From positions 1-64,000 of the forward strand of contig NZ_JBHSBN010000002.1 of the NCBI RefSeq assembly GCF_042650605.1: DNA of 64,000 nucleotides, read 5' to 3'. Shown here piece by piece: positions 15,403 to 23,820 of the stretch (the first letter of the stretch is position 1; every line of letters starts with the position of its first letter). The notes beneath the pieces were generated by a model. It was not told the origin of the DNA. It made no database searches and saw only the letters and a program-made list of their open reading frames with translations. The position numbers were made by a program, and so were the translations under genes. The stretch is from Micromonospora_J zhanjiangensis (GTDB lineage: Bacteria > Actinomycetota > Actinomycetes > Mycobacteriales > Micromonosporaceae).

Positions 15403-16380
15403 GTGAGCACCGGCGCCCGTCAGGAGGTGCCCGCGGCGGCGGCGCGCTCGGGACCGGAGGCGCCCGCCGTCGACACCATCTTGGACAGGGCCGGCCCGCG
15501 CCGGCCGGCCCTGCGCCGGGCCGTCGTCGGCTGGGCCTTCGCGCTGCCGTTCGTGGTGCTGTTCCTGATCTTCATGGCGGGGCCGGTGCTCGCCTCCCTG
15601 CTGATGAGCTTCACCGACCTGCGCAGCGCCGACCTGCGCAACCCGCTGGCGGTGGACTTCGTCGGGCTGGACAACTACGCGCGGCTCTTCTCCGACGAGC
15701 TGTTCCGCCGGGCGGCGCTGAACACGGTGCTGTTCGTCGTGGTCGGGGTGCCGCTCACCATGGCCACCGGGCTGGCCGCCGCGGTCGGGCTGAACGCCGG
15801 GGTCACCAAGTTCCGCACCGTGTTCCGGGTCGGCTACTACCTGCCCGTGGTGACCAGCATCGTCGCGGTGTCGGTGGTCTGGAAGTTCCTGCTGCACCCG
15901 GACGCCGGTCTGGTCAACAGCCTGCTCTGGCTGGTCGGCGTGGACGGCCCGAACTGGTTCTTCGAGTCCCGGTACGCGCTGCCGTCGCTGATCCTGATGG
16001 CGACCTGGCGCAACCTCGGCTTCCTGATGGTGATCTTCCTGGCCGGGCTGCAGGCGGTGCCCGGCCAGCTCTACGAGGCGGCGGTGATCGACGGGGCCGG
16101 CCGGTGGACCCGGTTCCGCCGGGTCACCCTGCCGTTGCTGCGGCCCACCCTGCTGTTCGCCGCCGTGGTGACCGGCATCGGTTACCTCCAGGTGTTCGAG
16201 GAACCGCTGGTGATGACCCAGGGCGGGCCGCTCAACTCGACGCTGTCGGTGTCGTACCACATCTACAACCAGTTCGGGTTCGGCAACTACGGCTACGCCT
16301 CGGCGGCCAGCTACCTGCTGTTCGTCGCCGTCGTGCTGCTGTCGCTGCTGCAGTTCCGGCTGATGCGGTCCACGGACTGA
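15403..16380 (+). CDS. Sugar ABC transporter permease, MalF/UgpA type
   Basis: 325 residues, GTG start one base after the previous stop. A hydrophilic N-terminal arm is followed by six membrane helices, beginning at WAFALPFVVLFLIFMAGP. The inner-membrane permease EAA loop is visible as YEAAVIDGAGRWTRFRRVTLPLLRP (residues about 225-250), which docks the ATPase. It forms the translocation pore together with the product of the next gene. Expression is presumably from the LacI-controlled promoter upstream of the binding-protein gene. Confidence 0.93.
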   Translation: MSTGARQEVPAAAARSGPEAPAVDTILDRAGPRRPALRRAVVGWAFALPFVVLFLIFMAGPVLASLLMSFTDLRSADLRNPLAVDFVGLDNYARLFSDELFRRAALNTVLFVVVGVPLTMATGLAAAVGLNAGVTKFRTVFRVGYYLPVVTSIVAVSVVWKFLLHPDAGLVNSLLWLVGVDGPNWFFESRYALPSLILMATWRNLGFLMVIFLAGLQAVPGQLYEAAVIDGAGRWTRFRRVTLPLLRPTLLFAAVVTGIGYLQVFEEPLVMTQGGPLNSTLSVSYHIYNQFGFGNYGYASAASYLLFVAVVLLSLLQFRLMRSTD

Positions 16381-16391
16381 GGGGCGCGGTC

Positions 16392-17234
16392 ATGCGAACG
16401 CGAACCCGCCGACCGGTGGACACGGTGGCCACCGTGGCGCTGCATGTCGTCCTGGTGGCCGGGCTGCTGGTGATGGTCGGACCGATCGTCTGGATGCTGC
16501 TGTCCTCGCTGAAACCCGAGGGCGAGATCCTCCGGGTGCCGCAGACCTGGTGGCCGGAGCACCCGACGCTGGCGAACTTCCGGCACCTGTTCGCCCGGCT
16601 GGACTTCTCCACGTACGCGGTGAACTCGGTGCTGGTCGCGGTGGTGGTCACGGTCGGCAACCTGCTGATCTGCTCGGCGCTGGGCTACGCGCTGGCGAAG
16701 CTGCGGTTCGCCGGTTCCCGGCTGCTGCTCGGTACGGTGCTGGGCACCCTGATGGTGCCCGGCATGGTGACCTTCGTGCCGCTGTTCGTGCTGGTGTCCA
16801 ACCTGGGGCTGGTCAACACGTACGCCGGGTTGATCCTGCCGTTCCTCGCCCAGGCGTTCGGGGTGTTCCTGATGCGGCAGTTCATCCTGTCCATCCCGGA
16901 CGAGCTGCTGGAGGCGGCCCGGGTGGACGGGGCGGGCGAGTTCCGCATCTTCTGGCGGATCGTGCTGCCGCTGTGCCGGCCGGCCCTGGCCACCCTGGGC
17001 ATCCTGACCTTCCTCGGCTCGTGGAACAACTTCCTCTGGCCGGTGGTCGCCGCCACCACCGAGGACAAGTACACCCTGCCGGTGGCGCTCGCGCTGTTCA
17101 GCGTCGGGCAGAACCGCGTCGAGTACGGCCTGCTGCTGGCCGGCTCGGTGGTCGTGGTGCTGCCGGTCGTCCTGGTCTTCGTCGCCCTGCAGCGCCTGTT
17201 CACCCGGGGCATCGCAATGACCGGCATCAAGTAG
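16392..17234 (+). CDS. Sugar ABC transporter permease, MalG/UgpE type
   Basis: 280 residues from ATG 16392, eleven bases after the upstream permease. Six membrane helices with the C-terminal EAA loop LLEAARVDGAGEFRIFWRIV are visible. The protein ends in a short basic tail (TRGIAMTGIK), as is typical for MalG-type permeases. It pairs with the preceding permease. No ATP-binding subunit gene is present in the operon, so the transporter probably uses a shared MsiK-type ATPase encoded elsewhere, as is common in actinomycetes. Confidence 0.93.
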   Translation: MRTRTRRPVDTVATVALHVVLVAGLLVMVGPIVWMLLSSLKPEGEILRVPQTWWPEHPTLANFRHLFARLDFSTYAVNSVLVAVVVTVGNLLICSALGYALAKLRFAGSRLLLGTVLGTLMVPGMVTFVPLFVLVSNLGLVNTYAGLILPFLAQAFGVFLMRQFILSIPDELLEAARVDGAGEFRIFWRIVLPLCRPALATLGILTFLGSWNNFLWPVVAATTEDKYTLPVALALFSVGQNRVEYGLLLAGSVVVVLPVVLVFVALQRLFTRGIAMTGIK

Positions 17235-17265
17235 GGACAGCTCACACCCCCCGTAGAGGAGCGCC

Positions 17266-17406
17266 ATGACCCGCACACCGCGACGGCTGCTCGCCGCCGC
17301 CGTCACCACGCTGGCCCTGGTGGCCGCCGCGATCGTCCTGCCGTTTGCGCCGGCTGGGGCGCGGGTAACGGGGTTCACGGCATCGAGCACGGAAAGGGTG
17401 GCGTAG
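17266..17406 (+). pseudogene. Orphan signal peptide: truncated secreted-protein gene
   Basis: A 46-codon frame from ATG 17266 with a good ribosome site (GAGGAG) encodes a complete Sec-type signal peptide: basic MTRTPRRLL, a hydrophobic core, then FAPAGA. Only about 13 further residues (VTGFTASSTERVA) follow before TAG 17404-17406. Position at the end of a sugar-import operon suggests it once encoded a secreted enzyme. The GFTASS start of the mature part is reminiscent of secreted peptidase or hydrolase N-termini, but this is too short to assign. It could also be a genuine small secreted peptide. Confidence 0.5.
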
Positions 17407-17451
17407 GGGCCGGGCGGACACGGCCGCGGCTGGGCGACCGGGGGAGGAACG

Positions 17452-18390
17452 GTGAGGCGGACCCTGAACGGGCGCTACGAGCTGCAGCAACGCGCCGGCA
17501 TCGGCGGGATGTCGGAGGTCTGGCGGGCCCGGGACCGGGTGCTGGACCGGCCGGTCGCGGTGAAGCTGCTCGCCCCCGGACACGCCGAGGAGCCCGGTTC
17601 GCTGGAACGGATCCGCACCGAGGCCCGCGCTGCGGCCAAGCTTTTGCACCCCAACGTGGCGAGCGTGCACGACTTCGGCGAGGCCGAGCTGCTGCCCGGC
17701 GAGTCGCTGCCGTACCTGGTGATGGAGCTGGTCGAGGGGGAGACCCTGGCCGCGCATCTGGCGGCCGGCCCGATCGACTGGCGGATCGGGGTCCGGGTCT
17801 GCGCCGAGGTGTGTGCCGCGCTGGCCGCCGCGCACGCGCACGGCGTCGTGCACCGGGACATCAAGCCCGCCAACATCATGCTCACCCCGGCCGGGGTGAA
17901 GGTGCTCGACTTCGGCATCGCCGCCTCGGCCGGCCAACCCGATCCCGAGGTGGACGGCCTGGTCATCGGCACCCCCGCCTTCGTCGCGCCGGAACGCTTC
18001 GACGGGATTCCGGCCACCCCGGCCACCGACATGTACGCCGTCGGCGTCCTGCTGCACCTGTGCCTGTCCGGCCGGCTGCCGTGGGCGGTCGACACCGAAC
18101 TGCGGCTGGGCCGGGCCGGCCGGCACCGCAGCCCCGAGCCGCTGCCGCCGATCGACGGCCTGCCGCCCGAGGTGGCCGACCTGTGCCGTGACTGCGTCTC
18201 CCGCGACCCGGTCGACCGGCCGACCAGCATGGCGGCGGCACTGCTGCTCGCCGAGGCGGTCGACGCCCGGGTCTACGTACCGCTGGCGGACCTGGCGGTG
18301 CCGCGGCCCCGACCGGCGGCGATCTCGCCGTGGGACGACCAGGCCGCCAACGCGCCCACCGATGTGGCCGCGACGTCGGGCGGCTGGTAG
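17452..18390 (+). CDS. Soluble serine/threonine protein kinase
   Basis: 312 residues, GTG start after GGGAGGAAC. A Hanks-type kinase domain fills residues 8-265: glycine loop AGIGGMSEVWRA, ATP lysine K38 (VAVKLL), catalytic loop HRDIKPANIM with D136, DFG, and GTPAFVAPERF. Unlike the PknB group there is no transmembrane segment, PASTA or other sensor domain; the short tail is Pro/Ala-rich. It probably acts as a cytosolic regulatory kinase. It lies alone between the importer operon and the convergent histidine-kinase gene, so its targets are unknown. Confidence 0.92.
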   Translation: MRRTLNGRYELQQRAGIGGMSEVWRARDRVLDRPVAVKLLAPGHAEEPGSLERIRTEARAAAKLLHPNVASVHDFGEAELLPGESLPYLVMELVEGETLAAHLAAGPIDWRIGVRVCAEVCAALAAAHAHGVVHRDIKPANIMLTPAGVKVLDFGIAASAGQPDPEVDGLVIGTPAFVAPERFDGIPATPATDMYAVGVLLHLCLSGRLPWAVDTELRLGRAGRHRSPEPLPPIDGLPPEVADLCRDCVSRDPVDRPTSMAAALLLAEAVDARVYVPLADLAVPRPRPAAISPWDDQAANAPTDVAATSGGW

Positions 18391-18442
18391 ACCGGCGGTC
18401 GGGCCGCGCTGGACCCGGCGATCGGTGGCCGGTGGGCCACCG

Positions 18443-19468
18443 TCAGGCGGCCGGGAGGCGGACCACGAACCGGCAGCCGTCCCGGATGTTGTGTACGTCC
18501 ACCCGGCCGCCGTGCGCCTCGACCAGGCCGCGGACGATGGCCAACCCCAACCCGCCGGCGCCCCCCGCCGTGCCGCCACCCGGTTGGTGCGGGGTGCGCG
18601 CCCGCTCGCTGCGGAACGCCACGTCGAACAGCCGGGGCAGGTCCGGCTCGGGGATGCCGCCGCAGGTGTCCGCCACCGACAGCCAGGCACTGCCCGCGTC
18701 CCGCCCGGCGGACACCATCACCGTGCCGTCCTCCGGGGTGTAGCGGACCGCGTTGACCAGCAGGTTCGCCACCACCCGGGCCAGCTCCGGCGGGCTGGCC
18801 GTGACCACGGGCCAACCCGACTCGGCCGCGACCAACCGGATCCGCCGGGCCGCCGCCATCGGCGCGGTGCTGGCCAGCGCGTCGGAGACCAGGTCACCCA
18901 GGGGTACGGCGGTGAGCGACAGCCGCAGCGCGCCCGCGTTGATCCGGGACAGCTCGAACAGGTCGTCGACGAGTTGGCTCATCCGGTCGGTCTCCACCCG
19001 GATCCGGCGGTGGTACTCGCGCACCGTCGCCGGGTCGCGCACCACCCCGTCCTCCAGCGCCTCGGCCATCGCCCGCATCCCGGCCAGCGGGGTGCGCAGG
19101 TCGTGCGACACCCAGGCGACCAGGTCGCGGCGGCCCTTCTCGATCCGGCGCTCCCGGTCCCGGGCCTGGTCGGCCCAGACCGCGGCGGTGGCCAACCGCC
19201 GGCCGAACAGCCAACCGACGGCCAGGCTGACCACGGCCGCGGCGGTGACGGTGATCAGGACGACCTTCTCGTCGTGCGGGGAGAGGAACATCGCCTCGGC
19301 GATCACCACCACGCCGGCCACCACCGCGGTCACGGTCATCGTCAGCAGGACGCAGATGTGTGTGGTGATCGACCGGCCGGGCATCAGCCGCAGGGTCAGG
19401 GCGCCGAGCAGGCCCACCACCACTGCCGCGGCCAGCGCCGCGCCGAAGATGAGCAGCAGGTCAGTCAC
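18443..19468 (-). CDS. Sensor histidine kinase
   Basis: 341 residues. Three N-terminal hydrophobic helices (residues about 4-26, 37-60, 70-90) with almost no external loop suggest it senses a membrane or intracellular signal. HisKA carries H122 (VAWVSHDLRTPLAGMRAM); the ATPase domain has LLVNAVRYTPEDG, VADTCGGIPE and GGAGGLGLAIVRGL. It overlaps the end of the response-regulator gene by eight bases and both read leftward, so they form one operon and a cognate pair. No HAMP domain is recognisable. Confidence 0.92.
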   Translation of the reverse strand: MTDLLLIFGAALAAAVVVGLLGALTLRLMPGRSITTHICVLLTMTVTAVVAGVVVIAEAMFLSPHDEKVVLITVTAAAVVSLAVGWLFGRRLATAAVWADQARDRERRIEKGRRDLVAWVSHDLRTPLAGMRAMAEALEDGVVRDPATVREYHRRIRVETDRMSQLVDDLFELSRINAGALRLSLTAVPLGDLVSDALASTAPMAAARRIRLVAAESGWPVVTASPPELARVVANLLVNAVRYTPEDGTVMVSAGRDAGSAWLSVADTCGGIPEPDLPRLFDVAFRSERARTPHQPGGGTAGGAGGLGLAIVRGLVEAHGGRVDVHNIRDGCRFVVRLPAA

Positions 19469-20177
19469 GGCCGTACTCGTACCGGTAGCCGACCCCCCAG
19501 ACGGTGACGATCCGGCGCGGGTCGGCCGGGTCGTCCTCGACCTTCTCCCGCAGCCGCCGCACGTGCACGGTCACCGTCGACTGGTCGCCGAAGCTCCACC
19601 CCCACACGCGCTCCAGCAGGTCGGCCCGGCCCAACGCCCGGGACGGGTGACGCATCAGGTAGGTCAGCAGGTCGAACTCGCGCACGGTGAGGGTGAGTTC
19701 GGTGCCGCGCAACCGGACCAACCGGCGGGCCACGTCCACCACCAGGTCGCCGTCGACGAGCGTCTCCGGCCGGATCCGCGCCGGCTCGGCACGGGTACGG
19801 CGCAGCACCGACCCCACCCGCAGCACGAGTTCCCGGGGGGAGAACGGTTTGCTGACGTAGTCGTCGGCGCCAAGACTCAGACCGGCTATCCGGTCCGCCT
19901 CGTCGCCGAGCGCGGTGAGCATGATGATCGGCGGGCTGCCGACCCGGCCGCGCAGCCGCCGGCACACCTCCAGCCCGTCGACCTCCGGCAGCATCAGGTC
20001 CAGCACCACCAGGTCGGGCCGGTCCCGGTCGACGGCCGCGAGCGCGGCGGCGCCGTCCCCGGCGTGCGAGACCGCGTAGCCCGCGTGCTCCAGGTAACGG
20101 CAGACCACGTCGCTGACCGTACGGTCGTCGTCGACCACCAGGACCCGCCGTACCGGGTCGGTCCGCTGCGTCACCAC
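19461..20177 (-). CDS. Two-component response regulator, OmpR/PhoB family
   Basis: 238 residues. The receiver domain has an acidic DDD triplet at 16-18, phospho-acceptor D60 (VVLDLMLPEVDG) and K of VSKPFSPRE. The winged-helix output domain runs from about 140, with LTVREFDLLTYLMRHPSRALGRADLLERVWG and STVTVHVRRLREKVE. It should be activated by the kinase encoded immediately downstream. A TAACCT -10 element six bases before the GTG start indicates a leaderless transcript for the operon. Target genes are not indicated; the divergent epimerase gene starts 112 bp away. Confidence 0.94.
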   Translation of the reverse strand: MVTQRTDPVRRVLVVDDDRTVSDVVCRYLEHAGYAVSHAGDGAAALAAVDRDRPDLVVLDLMLPEVDGLEVCRRLRGRVGSPPIIMLTALGDEADRIAGLSLGADDYVSKPFSPRELVLRVGSVLRRTRAEPARIRPETLVDGDLVVDVARRLVRLRGTELTLTVREFDLLTYLMRHPSRALGRADLLERVWGWSFGDQSTVTVHVRRLREKVEDDPADPRRIVTVWGVGYRYEYGRD

Positions 20178-20183
20178 CCGGTC

Positions 20184-20189
20184 AGGTTA
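20184..20189 (-). promoter_or_regulatory. -10 element of leaderless response-regulator/kinase operon
   Basis: TAACCT on the minus strand is followed by six bases and then GTG 20177; no Shine-Dalgarno sequence is seen. Confidence 0.5.
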
Positions 20190-20276
20190 GCCGCGCCCGG
20201 CCGGCCCGCCGTTGTTGATCTATTTCGGGGTGCTTACGGTGTGCCGCGCGGGTGCTCCGGGGCATTCCGGGGCGCC

Positions 20277-20282
20277 TAGCGT
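20277..20282 (+). promoter_or_regulatory. -10 element of leaderless epimerase transcript
   Basis: TAGCGT, seven bases, then ATG 20290. The same TAGCGT-N7-ATG arrangement precedes the glycosyltransferase at 23164, which belongs to the same cluster. Confidence 0.6.
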
Positions 20283-20289
20283 CTGCCTG

Positions 20290-21360
20290 ATGCGGGTACT
20301 CGTCACCGGGGCAGCCGGGTTCATCGGATCGCACGTCGCGGACCTACTGGCGGACGTGGGCCACGAGGTGGTGGCGCTGGACGCGCTGCTGCCGCAGGCG
20401 CACGGCGGTACGGTGCCGCCCTGGGCCGCCCGGCACGGGCTGGTCCGCGGCGACGTCCGCGACCTGGCCATGCTGCCCGACCTGCTGATCGGGGTGGACG
20501 CGGTGTGCCACCAGGCCGCCATGGTGGGCCACGGGCTCGACCCGGGCGACGCCCCCGCGTACGCCGACCACAACGACCACGGCACCGCCGTGCTGCTCGC
20601 CGCGATGCACCGGGCCGGGGTGTCCCGGCTGGTGCTGGCCAGTTCGATGGTGGTCTACGGCGAGGGCCGGTACGTCTGCCCCGAGCACGGGGTACGGCCA
20701 CCGGCGCCCCGCCGGGCCGAGGACCTGGCCGCCGGCCGGTACGACCCGACCTGCCCGTCCTGCGGTGCGACCCTGGCGCCGGAGCTGGTGCCGGAGGACG
20801 CCCCGTTGCGCCCACGCAGCACGTACGCGGCCACCAAGCTCGCCCAGGAGCACCTGGCCGCCGCGTGGGCCCGACAGACCGGTGGCACGGTCCGGGCGCT
20901 GCGCTACCACAACGTCTACGGCCCGCGGATGCCCCGGGACACCCCGTACGCCGGGGTCGCCTCGATCTTCCGGTCGGCGCTGGCCGCCGGCCGGCCGCCC
21001 CGGGTGCTGGAGGACGGCCGGCAGCGCCGCGACTTCGTGCACGTCACCGACGTGGCCCGGGCCAACCTGTTGGCGCTGACCGCCACCGACGTGCCGGACG
21101 ACGAGGGCTTCCTCGCGGTGAACGTCTGCTCCGGCGAACCGCGCACCGTCGGCGACCTGGCCGCCGCGCTGGCCGCCGCGATGGGCGGACCGCCGCCCGA
21201 GGTGGTCGGCGGGGCCCGGGCCGCGGACGTCCGGCACGTGGTGGCCTCCCCGGAGTTGGCGGCCCGGCTGCTCGGCTTCCGGGCCCGGGTGGATTTCGCC
21301 ACCGGCGTCGCCGCGTTCGCCACCGACCCGCTCCGCGATCCGGCCACCGTGTCCGCCTGA
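20290..21360 (+). CDS. NAD-dependent sugar nucleotide epimerase with zinc-ribbon insertion (dTDP-L-rhamnose 4-epimerase-like)
   Basis: 356 residues. An extended SDR fold: dinucleotide motif GAAGFIGSHVADLL at the N-terminus, ASSMVVYGEG (catalytic Ser/Thr strand), YAATKLAQE (catalytic Tyr-x3-Lys) and RRDFVHVTDVARAN. Between the active-site serine and tyrosine is a roughly 45-residue insertion with CPEHG and CPSCG, a likely Zn-binding ribbon seen in WbiB-type dTDP-L-rhamnose 4-epimerases. It presumably epimerises an activated hexose in the cytoplasm. The following cluster (glycosyltransferase, DUF2064 transferase, methyltransferase) supports a glycan or glycoconjugate pathway. Exact substrate not provable. 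Confidence 0.88.
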   Translation: MRVLVTGAAGFIGSHVADLLADVGHEVVALDALLPQAHGGTVPPWAARHGLVRGDVRDLAMLPDLLIGVDAVCHQAAMVGHGLDPGDAPAYADHNDHGTAVLLAAMHRAGVSRLVLASSMVVYGEGRYVCPEHGVRPPAPRRAEDLAAGRYDPTCPSCGATLAPELVPEDAPLRPRSTYAATKLAQEHLAAAWARQTGGTVRALRYHNVYGPRMPRDTPYAGVASIFRSALAAGRPPRVLEDGRQRRDFVHVTDVARANLLALTATDVPDDEGFLAVNVCSGEPRTVGDLAAALAAAMGGPPPEVVGGARAADVRHVVASPELAARLLGFRARVDFATGVAAFATDPLRDPATVSA

Positions 21361-21403
21361 CCACGCGCCGGCGGCCGAGGACGGCCCGACAGGTCACCGT
21401 CCG

Positions 21404-23017
21404 CTACGAGCTGGTGAACACCAAATGGTTGACCGCCAGCGCGGTGACCGCCTGGCCCGCCAGCCACCACCGCCGGTCGGCGGCCGGCAGGCGCGCCACC
21501 GCGACCAGCAACCACACCGCGAACGGCACCCAGATCCGCTCCACCTCAGCCTTCGACAACCCCGACAGATCGGCGAGGGCCACAACCCCCAGGGCAACCA
21601 CCGGCAACCACACCACCGCCCCCCGCTCCCCGTTGATCATGAAGTTGTTGTCGCGACGCGCCGAGGGGCGGGACAACAACTTCATGATCGACCCGGATAG
21701 GTGGGACCAGGCGGCGACGGTCGCGCGGCGGAGGGCCGGGGCCACCGCCGGGCCGGCCGACAGGATCAGGGCGGCCAGGTTGGCCCAGAGCCAGTAGGTG
21801 TAGGGGCGGTCGGCGGCCCAGCCCTGGTAGTAGCGCTGGACGACGAGGTGGTAGCCGTCCGGCCACCAGAAGCCGGTCGCCGTGAACGCGGCGACCACCG
21901 CCGCGGTGCCGAGCGCGGCGGCGGCGAGGGCCGCGACGCGGCCGGCGTGGCGCAGCGCGATCACCGTCGCCGCGAGCAGGCCGACCAGCACGAAGCCGTA
22001 CGACAGGTAGAGCGCGGAACCGAGCAGCAGGCCCCCGCCCAGGGCGGCGAGATGGCGAACGGGCGTCCGCCCCAGCGGCTGGACGGCGAGCAGGGCGAGA
22101 CCGGCGGCCACCACGCCGGCGAAGATGCCGTCCGCCGAGGCGCCCACCCAGACGGCGCCGGGGAACAGCACCAGGAACGGTACGACCGCGCGGGCCGCCG
22201 CCTCGTCGCCCAGCGCCCGCAGCGTCACCGGCACCGAGACGGCCACCGTCGCACCGACCAGTACGCAGCAGAACGCGGCCGGCCCACCGCCGCCGAGACC
22301 GATCCGGTCCAGCACGACGAAGAGCAGCAACGCGCCGGGCGGATGCCCGGCCGCGTGGGTGGCGTACGAGTCGGGCTGGAAGTCGAGGATGCGCCCGGTG
22401 AACTCGGCCAGCAGCCGGGACACCGATCCGGCCTTGGGCACCTCGGGCAGGTACTCGGCCTGCGGGGTGAGCCGGTCGATCAGTCCGCGCCGCCAGCCGT
22501 CCACCAGGGCCAGCGCCAGCGTCCAGGCCACCGAGCCGAGGTAGCCGGCGGTCAACAGGCGACGCCAGGACGCCCGGGTGGCCCAGGCCGGTCCCCACCA
22601 GAGCACCGCCCCGGCGAGCAGCACCGCCGCCGGGGTGCCCCAGCCGAGGTGCGGTCCCCAGGTCGCGTAGAGCGGCGCGGCGTCGGCGTGCAGCCGCACG
22701 CCCCGCCCGTTCAGCAGCGCGCCGACCAGCGCCGCGCCGGCCACCAGCACCACCTCGACGGCCAGCACGAACAGGTCCACCCGCCGGTCCCGACCCGCCG
22801 GTGCCCGCGCCGCCGCTCCGGTGGCCGGGCCTCCGGCGACCATCGCAGCCGGTCCGGACCCGCCGGCGGCCGGGCAAACGTGGGCTGCGGCCAGGCCAAC
22901 CGGGGCCGCGGCCGGGTCGGCGGGGGCTGCTGCCGAGCCAACCTGGGCCGCGGTCGGGGCGTGGGCCGGGTTGACGGGAGTGGCGGGACCGCCGTTCCGG
23001 GCATGGGCTCGGGTCAT
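21404..23017 (-). CDS. Polytopic membrane protein (GT-C-like) interrupted in frame by a REP palindrome
   Basis: 537 residues from ATG 23017 (an upstream ATG at 23032 is possible; a TATGGT -10 lies at 23028-23033). A low-complexity Ala/Pro/Gly N-terminus of about 90 residues precedes some 10-12 membrane helices. An HADAAPLY motif in the first external loop and the overall layout suggest a GT-C-type glycosyltransferase using a lipid-linked sugar, but no family motif is decisive. Near the C-terminus a peptide IMKLLSRPSARRDNNFMI is encoded by an inserted palindromic repeat that keeps the frame and falls in a loop between helices. It is flanked by an epimerase and a GT2 gene. Confidence 0.7.
   Translation of the reverse strand: MTRAHARNGGPATPVNPAHAPTAAQVGSAAAPADPAAAPVGLAAAHVCPAAGGSGPAAMVAGGPATGAAARAPAGRDRRVDLFVLAVEVVLVAGAALVGALLNGRGVRLHADAAPLYATWGPHLGWGTPAAVLLAGAVLWWGPAWATRASWRRLLTAGYLGSVAWTLALALVDGWRRGLIDRLTPQAEYLPEVPKAGSVSRLLAEFTGRILDFQPDSYATHAAGHPPGALLLFVVLDRIGLGGGGPAAFCCVLVGATVAVSVPVTLRALGDEAAARAVVPFLVLFPGAVWVGASADGIFAGVVAAGLALLAVQPLGRTPVRHLAALGGGLLLGSALYLSYGFVLVGLLAATVIALRHAGRVAALAAAALGTAAVVAAFTATGFWWPDGYHLVVQRYYQGWAADRPYTYWLWANLAALILSAGPAVAPALRRATVAAWSHLSGSIMKLLSRPSARRDNNFMINGERGAVVWLPVVALGVVALADLSGLSKAEVERIWVPFAVWLLVAVARLPAADRRWWLAGQAVTALAVNHLVFTSS
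21635..21689. repeat. REP-like palindrome (family B) inserted inside a gene
   Basis: GATCATGAAGTTGTTGTC (21635-21652) and its exact reverse complement (21672-21689) surround a 19-base GC-rich loop. It lies inside the minus-strand membrane-protein frame and preserves it. The outer GATCATGA end is shared with the family A repeats at 7721 and 51352. Confidence 0.9.
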
Positions 23018-23150
23018 GGTGAGGGCGACCATAGGGCCACCGGGCCCGGGCCGGGGCGCTTCGCCGGCAGCCGTCAGCGGTTCGTAAGAAAGGTTGCGGC
23101 GTAAGGGATCCGTAATCGGCCGGGGCACGCCGGGCGGCGGCCGGCGGGCC

Positions 23151-23156
23151 TAGCGT
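23151..23156 (+). promoter_or_regulatory. -10 element of leaderless glycosyltransferase operon
   Basis: TAGCGT, seven bases, then ATG 23164; no ribosome site is present. It should drive the tightly overlapping genes from 23164 to 26879. Confidence 0.6.
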
Positions 23157-23163
23157 CGCGGCC

Positions 23164-23820
23164 ATGGCCAATCGGATTGACGTGGTGCTGCCCTGCCTGG
23201 ACGAGGCGGCAGCCCTCCCCGCGGTGCTGGCCGCGCTGCCGGACGGTTACCGCCCGATCGTGGTGGACAACGGCTCGACGGACGGCTCGCCCGAGGTCGC
23301 CGCCGCGCACGGCGCGTACGTGGTGCGCGAGTCACGCCGCGGCTACGGCGCCGCCGTACACAGTGGACTGGAGGCCGCCGACGGGGACATCGTCTGCGTG
23401 CTCGACGCGGACGGCTCGCTGGACCCGCGGGCGCTGCCCGGACTCGTCGAACCGGTGTCGGCCGGGCGGGCCGAGCTGGCGGTGGGCCGCCGGGTGCCGA
23501 CCGCCCCGGGGGCCTGGCCGTGGCACGCCCGAGCCGGTAACGCGGTGCTGGCGGCCCTGCTGCGCCGCCGTGGCGTACCGGTGCGGGACATCGGCCCGGT
23601 GCGCGCGGCCCGGCGGGCGGACCTGCTGGCGCTCGGCGTCACCGACCGCGCCTTCGGCTACCCGCTGGAGCTGTTGCTGCGGGCCGGTGCCGCCGGCTGG
23701 CGGATCGCCGAGCTGGACGTCGGGTACGGACCGCGCGCGGCCGGCACCCGGTCGAAGGTCTCCGGCACCGTGCGCGGCACCCTGCGGGCCGCCCGGGACA
23801 TGGCCGGGGTGCTGCGGTGA
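23164..23820 (+). CDS. Family 2 glycosyltransferase
   Basis: 218 residues of GT-A fold: VVLPCLDEAAALPAVLAALP, VVDNGSTDGSPEVA (nucleotide-sugar binding), RGYGAAVHSGLEAADGD and CVLDADGSLDP (DxD-like metal site). It is short, lacking the C-terminal membrane helices of dolichol-phosphate-mannose synthases, so it is probably a soluble or peripheral transferase. It starts a run of five genes in which each stop overlaps the next start by four bases. Donor and acceptor sugars are unknown. Confidence 0.9.
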   Translation: MANRIDVVLPCLDEAAALPAVLAALPDGYRPIVVDNGSTDGSPEVAAAHGAYVVRESRRGYGAAVHSGLEAADGDIVCVLDADGSLDPRALPGLVEPVSAGRAELAVGRRVPTAPGAWPWHARAGNAVLAALLRRRGVPVRDIGPVRAARRADLLALGVTDRAFGYPLELLLRAGAAGWRIAELDVGYGPRAAGTRSKVSGTVRGTLRAARDMAGVLR

